Made by a program: the position numbers and the translations under genes. A model generated the notes under the pieces. That model was given only the letters and a program-made list of their open reading frames with translations. It was not told the DNA's origin and did not search any database. DNA of 64,000 bases, from the NCBI RefSeq assembly GCF_011316935.1, contig NZ_WLYS01000001.1:186001-250000 (forward strand). The letters run 5' to 3'. How positions within the stretch are numbered: the first letter of the stretch is position 1; every line of letters starts with the position of its first letter. Of this stretch, positions 60,780-64,000 are shown one piece after another. Source of the stretch: Sphingobacterium chungjuense. GTDB taxonomy: Bacteria > Bacteroidota > Bacteroidia > Sphingobacteriales > Sphingobacteriaceae.

Positions 60780-61853
60780 TTGCAAGAAATTCTAGCTCAT
60801 ATCATCCCGCCCATAGCGATATTCCTATTTATCGCTAGCTTCACGTTGTTTGCCGTATATGCAGAACGTAAAATTGCGGGTTTTGTTCAGGATAGGCTTG
60901 GACCAATGGAAACCGGCAAGCATGGTTCTTTGCAAACCATTGCCGATATTCTAAAACTTTTACAGAAAGAATTCATCACACCGACGGTAGCCGACAAGAT
61001 TTTATTTGCGCTCGCTCCTATTGTGATTTTTATAGCGGTTTACATTGGTTTCAGTGTAATACCTTGGGCACCCGGTTTTGCGCCAGCAAATACAAATACA
61101 GGGCTTTTCTTCATCATGGCTGTGATTTCCATCGATGCATTAGGCATTTTGATGGCTGGTTGGGGTTCGAATAATAAATACTCCTTGTTAGGCTCTATAC
61201 GCGCGATTGCGCAGATGCTGTCTTACGAAATTCCGATCGGGCTTTCCCTGATCGCGGTGGTAATGCTGTCGCAAACCTTAAATCTGAACGATATCGCGTT
61301 CAATCAAGGTATTTTGGCGACAGAGAATATTAAATTTTTGGGCATTTGGAATGTCAATGAGATTGGTGGTGTATTAGCTTGGCATATTTTTCAAGCGCCG
61401 CACCTTCTATTTGTCTACGTTATTTTCTTCATTGCTACGCTGGCCGAATGTAATCGTGCGCCTTTTGACATTCCAGAAGCGGAAAGTGAATTGATTGGCG
61501 GTTTCCACACGGAGTACGGCGGTATTCGCTTCGCTTTCGTATTCTTGGCCGAATATGCGATGATGTTTTTGGTTTCCATGTTAGGCGTCGTGCTTTTTCT
61601 AGGCGCGTGGAATACACCGCTGCCCAATATTGGCTCCTTGCAATTAGCGACTTGGACTACCGGTTTGTATTGGGGAATTTTCTGGACAATCTTTAAATCA
61701 ACCCTTATTGTTGGCGTGCAAATGTGGATTCGCTGGACGTTACCGCGATTCCGCGCCGACCAATTGATGAACTTGTGCTGGAAGATTTTGATTCCAGCCG
61801 CTTTTGTAGGTATGGCTATTTCGGGATTGTGGCGTATATTGGTGATGGTATAA
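60780..61853 (+). CDS. nuoH: NADH-quinone oxidoreductase subunit H
   Basis: The membrane subunit that joins the quinone chamber to the proton-pumping arm. ERKIAGFVQDRLGPMETGKH is the first conserved loop; then DILKLLQKEFITP, SVIPWAPGF, RAIAQMLSYEIPIGLS, CNRAPFDIPEAESELIGGFH (the Glu-rich loop) and RWTLPRFRADQLMNLCWK. About eight membrane helices, 357 aa. No ATG fits; TTG 60780 is the likely start. nuoG, its usual upstream neighbour, is absent: a convergent META gene lies there. Confidence 0.97.
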   Translation: MQEILAHIIPPIAIFLFIASFTLFAVYAERKIAGFVQDRLGPMETGKHGSLQTIADILKLLQKEFITPTVADKILFALAPIVIFIAVYIGFSVIPWAPGFAPANTNTGLFFIMAVISIDALGILMAGWGSNNKYSLLGSIRAIAQMLSYEIPIGLSLIAVVMLSQTLNLNDIAFNQGILATENIKFLGIWNVNEIGGVLAWHIFQAPHLLFVYVIFFIATLAECNRAPFDIPEAESELIGGFHTEYGGIRFAFVFLAEYAMMFLVSMLGVVLFLGAWNTPLPNIGSLQLATWTTGLYWGIFWTIFKSTLIVGVQMWIRWTLPRFRADQLMNLCWKILIPAAFVGMAISGLWRILVMV

Positions 61854-61861
61854 TTTAAAAT

Positions 61862-62434
61862 GTGCCCGTGATCTTAAAAACTACTCTGTATGGATTAAAG
61901 ACCGCTGTCAAAGGATTACTTCTGACGGTGAGACACTTTTTTGCCGCTGGCAAAAAAAGAGAAAATCTGGATATCCGCAAAGATGGTTATTTCGATAAAC
62001 AAGATGGCACGGTCACCATTCAGTTTCCAAAGCAAAAAATCCCTATTCCAGAAGTAGCGCGCTACCAGTTAGATGTAGAAATCGACGATTGTATTGTCTG
62101 CGATCTTTGCGCTAAAGCTTGTCCGGTAGATTGTATTGCCATTGAATCGATTAAATCGCCGGAGGCGATTGGCAAAACCTCTGATGGTAGCGTAAAAAGA
62201 CTGTACGCCGAAAAGTTCGAAATCGATATGGCCAAATGCATGTACTGCGGATTATGCACTGTGGTATGCCCCACAGAATGCATTACCATGACCGATCAAT
62301 ACGACCGCACCACCACGAAATTAACGGATCTGATCTACGGCTTTGGCGAGATGAGCGATCAAGAGATCGTGCAACGCAAGGAAGAGTGGACACGTTTTCA
62401 AGCTGAGAAGGAGGCGGCAAAATCTAAAAAATAA
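61862..62434 (+). CDS. nuoI: NADH-quinone oxidoreductase subunit I
   Basis: Peripheral-arm ferredoxin subunit with two 4Fe-4S clusters (N6a/N6b). Two C-x2-C-x2-C-x3-C motifs: CIVCDLCAKACPVDC and CMYCGLCTVVCPTEC. 190 aa. The start is GTG 61862 (a second GTG is two codons on); the ATG at 61860 is out of frame and stops at once. Overlaps nuoJ by one base (TAATG). Confidence 0.97.
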   Translation: MPVILKTTLYGLKTAVKGLLLTVRHFFAAGKKRENLDIRKDGYFDKQDGTVTIQFPKQKIPIPEVARYQLDVEIDDCIVCDLCAKACPVDCIAIESIKSPEAIGKTSDGSVKRLYAEKFEIDMAKCMYCGLCTVVCPTECITMTDQYDRTTTKLTDLIYGFGEMSDQEIVQRKEEWTRFQAEKEAAKSKK

Positions 62435-62979
62435 TGGACTTATTTCTTTTTTACACTTTTGCTTTCTTAGCGATTACCAGCGCCTTATTGGTCGTGAGTC
62501 TCAAAAATACTGCCCGTGCGCTTTTCTTATTTTTTATTGTGCTATTCGCCATGGCGGGCTTGTATTTGTTTGCCTTAGCAGATTTTGTGGCTATCACCCA
62601 AGTGCTGGTGTATGTGGGTGGCGTTTTGATTTTGATGATCTTCGCCTTTATGTTGAGCAACAAAGAATTGTTGAGCGATCTGCAGGATCTTTCCGGATCC
62701 TTTATTCAATTGCCTAACTGGCAATCGCTCGCACTTTCCCTCGGCTTTTTAGGCTTGATGGGCTACGGAATCTGGCAATGGGATCAAGCGTATTCCCCAT
62801 CGTGGATGGAACAGAATATAAGAACCGGACAGATCATCCTTTCCAGAGATAACAATATTAATCAGCTCGGCATGCTATTTATGTCACGTTACATATTGCC
62901 TTTCGAGATTATTTCCATCTTTCTGATGATGACCTTAATCGGTGCAGCGCATATTGCCAGAAAGGGGGATGAAGCGTGA
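62434..62979 (+). CDS. nuoJ: NADH-quinone oxidoreductase subunit J
   Basis: Membrane subunit with five helices; the third carries VAITQVLVYVGGVLILMIFA, the flexible pi-bulge helix conserved in NuoJ. SLKNTARALFLFFIVLFAMA before it is also typical. 181 aa. The start overlaps the nuoI stop and its own stop overlaps nuoK (GTGA). Confidence 0.96.
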   Translation: MDLFLFYTFAFLAITSALLVVSLKNTARALFLFFIVLFAMAGLYLFALADFVAITQVLVYVGGVLILMIFAFMLSNKELLSDLQDLSGSFIQLPNWQSLALSLGFLGLMGYGIWQWDQAYSPSWMEQNIRTGQIILSRDNNINQLGMLFMSRYILPFEIISIFLMMTLIGAAHIARKGDEA

Positions 62980-63281
62980 TTCCCATTACACATTTCTTAG
63001 CAGTAAGTGCTTGTATCTTCTGCATCGGTTTGTATGCCGTGATCTCCAAACGAAATGCGATTATGATTTTGGTCGGTATCGAGCTCATGATCAATGCGGC
63101 CATTCTCAATTTGGTAGCCTTCGGCCGCTATGATAAAGCGGACTATGGCGGACAGGTATTTGCCTTATTTGCGATTGTGCTCGCTGCGGCGGCGGTAGCT
63201 GTAGGCTTGTCGATTATCCTGATGACCTACCGAAAATATAAAACCATTAATCCAGACCAAATCACCGATCTGCGCGACTAA
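62976..63281 (+). CDS. nuoK: NADH-quinone oxidoreductase subunit K
   Basis: Smallest antiporter-like membrane subunit, three helices. ILVGIELMINAAILNLVAF has the conserved Glu of helix 2, followed by GQVFALFAIVLAAAAVAVGL with the second. 101 aa, standard. GTG start at 62976 overlapping the nuoJ stop; its TAA overlaps the ATG of nuoL. Confidence 0.97.
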   Translation: MIPITHFLAVSACIFCIGLYAVISKRNAIMILVGIELMINAAILNLVAFGRYDKADYGGQVFALFAIVLAAAAVAVGLSIILMTYRKYKTINPDQITDLRD

Positions 63282-64000
63282 TGATGAATTTGCTACACAT
63301 ATCGCCCATACATGCCAGTTTAGCAGTGCTGCTATTCCCATTAGCGGCATTTCTTTATCAAGCTTTGCGTGGCAAGCAGGATCAATCAGGCATCGTAGGT
63401 TTATTAGGCATACTATTAAGTACCGCAGCAAGTGCCTTTTTTGTCTTTTTCCCTATTTGGCAACAAACGCCTGTAGAAGCCACTGCTTCTTGGTTTACGG
63501 TCGGAAAACATACTTTCTCAGCGGGCATTCTGTTGAATAACTTGACGGTGCTGATGCAATTATTGGTCTGTATCATCGCCTTGCCAGTACATATTTATTC
63601 CCGCGTATACATGAAAGGCGATCCGGGCATTCATCGTTATTGGATGTACCTAAGCCTTTTTTGCTTTGCGATGCTAGCACTTTGCGTAGCCAATAATTTA
63701 TTATTGATGTACGTATTTTGGGAATTGGTAGGCTTTGCGTCTTACCTACTCATTGGATTTTGGTTTACCAAAGATGCCGCTGTCCAAGCCAATAAAAAGG
63801 CATTTATCGTGAACCGCATCGGTGATATCGGCTTCTTAATTGGTATTGCCTTGGTGTATGCACACATGGGAACGTTAAACTTATCGGAACTATTTGGTAA
63901 GCAGAGTCCGCTTTTTGAACAGATTCCTCTATGGCATACTGAGCGATGGATGACTTATGCCGGATTGGCCTTTTTTGTCGGCGCGATGGCCAAATCCGCA
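63281..64000 (+). CDS. nuoL: NADH-quinone oxidoreductase subunit L, N-terminal part
   Basis: The first 240 residues of the large antiporter-like, proton-pumping subunit; it runs past the window end. ATG 63281 overlaps the nuoK stop (TAATG); ATG 63284 is also possible. Diagnostic stretches: LNNLTVLMQLLVCIIALPVH, YMYLSLFCFAMLALCVANNL-type helix, LLMYVFWELVGFASYLLIGF with the conserved Trp-Glu-Leu-Val-Gly, and NRIGDIGFLIGIAL. The last visible residues FFVGAMAKSA contain the conserved Lys of the Q-x-P-x-H-x-W-L region lead. Confidence 0.95.
   Translation, partial: MMNLLHISPIHASLAVLLFPLAAFLYQALRGKQDQSGIVGLLGILLSTAASAFFVFFPIWQQTPVEATASWFTVGKHTFSAGILLNNLTVLMQLLVCIIALPVHIYSRVYMKGDPGIHRYWMYLSLFCFAMLALCVANNLLLMYVFWELVGFASYLLIGFWFTKDAAVQANKKAFIVNRIGDIGFLIGIALVYAHMGTLNLSELFGKQSPLFEQIPLWHTERWMTYAGLAFFVGAMAKSA

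Noticed and set aside
1-64000. CRISPR array, tRNA, rRNA, prophage, insertion sequence, secretion-system island
   Set aside because: No regularly spaced repeats, no cloverleaf tRNA with a matching CCA-end layout, no transposase or phage genes were found on either strand.

Overview
The window is chromosomal DNA from a member of the Bacteroidetes, most likely the Sphingobacteriaceae (Sphingobacterium/Pedobacter-like). The evidence is the gene set: GldC, BshA, an S46 dipeptidyl peptidase, the small histone H1-like protein, a long IleRS, a zinc-ligand-poor TraR/DksA protein and many SusX-era style secreted lipoproteins. The promoter type agrees: perfect copies of the Bacteroidetes -7 element TAnnTTTG recur upstream of genes, several with a TTG/TTTG -33 element 17-20 bp before it. 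No rRNA, tRNA, CRISPR array, prophage or intact insertion sequence was seen. Genes are densely packed and mostly housekeeping.

Layout. 1-6.5 kb: the end of rsmG, small unknown genes, dprA, the SRP RNA gene, accD, a MerR regulator, a phosphodiesterase, trmN6 and a secreted protein with a barrel-like C-terminus. 6.5-11.8 kb: mutS, nth, recA and queH (genome maintenance and queuosine). 11.9-16.6 kb: the lipid operon yceD/DUF177-rpmF-plsX-fabH-accB-accC, which with accD supplies malonyl-CoA and starts fatty acid and phospholipid synthesis. 16.7-28.2 kb: tatC, rpiB and a run of exported enzymes (M28, GH20, cyclophilin, S8, S9A). 28.2-29.8 kb: luxS plus an MTA/SAH-nucleosidase-like gene and an ABM-domain protein.

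29.8-31.8 kb is an AT-rich accessory patch: a 400-base gene-free stretch that folds into a nested multi-hairpin structure, then a lipoprotein gene and an astacin-like metalloprotease gene. 31.8-44.1 kb: arfB, bshA, pyrH-frr, a Tat-exported sugar isomerase-like protein, a YugP-like peptidase, ffh, nuoAB joined directly to purKE, an ECF-type sigma factor and glyA. 44.3-51.9 kb: iscA-like, ileS, traR/dksA-like, lspA, a second M28 peptidase, an SDR reductase and an acyl-CoA thioesterase. 52-60.7 kb: EVE protein, gldC, DEAD-box helicase, S46 peptidase, histone H1-like protein, a second gene-free stretch with a strongly nested RNA-like fold, a one-domain glycogen-synthase-like protein facing panC-panD, an FKBP lipoprotein and a META lipoprotein. 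60.8-64 kb: nuoH-I-J-K-L, with nuoL running off the end.

Most notable: (1) two gene-free stretches (about 29972-30114 and 57016-57139) with cloverleaf-like nested pairing that may be undescribed structured RNAs or small mobile elements; (2) six genes whose perfect -7 box ends only 3-5 bases before the start codon, implying leaderless mRNAs; (3) a complex I gene set that is split, with nuoAB in an operon with purine genes, nuoH-L 20 kb away and nuoC-G not between them. All assignments are from reading sequence and known family motifs; no search or folding program was run.
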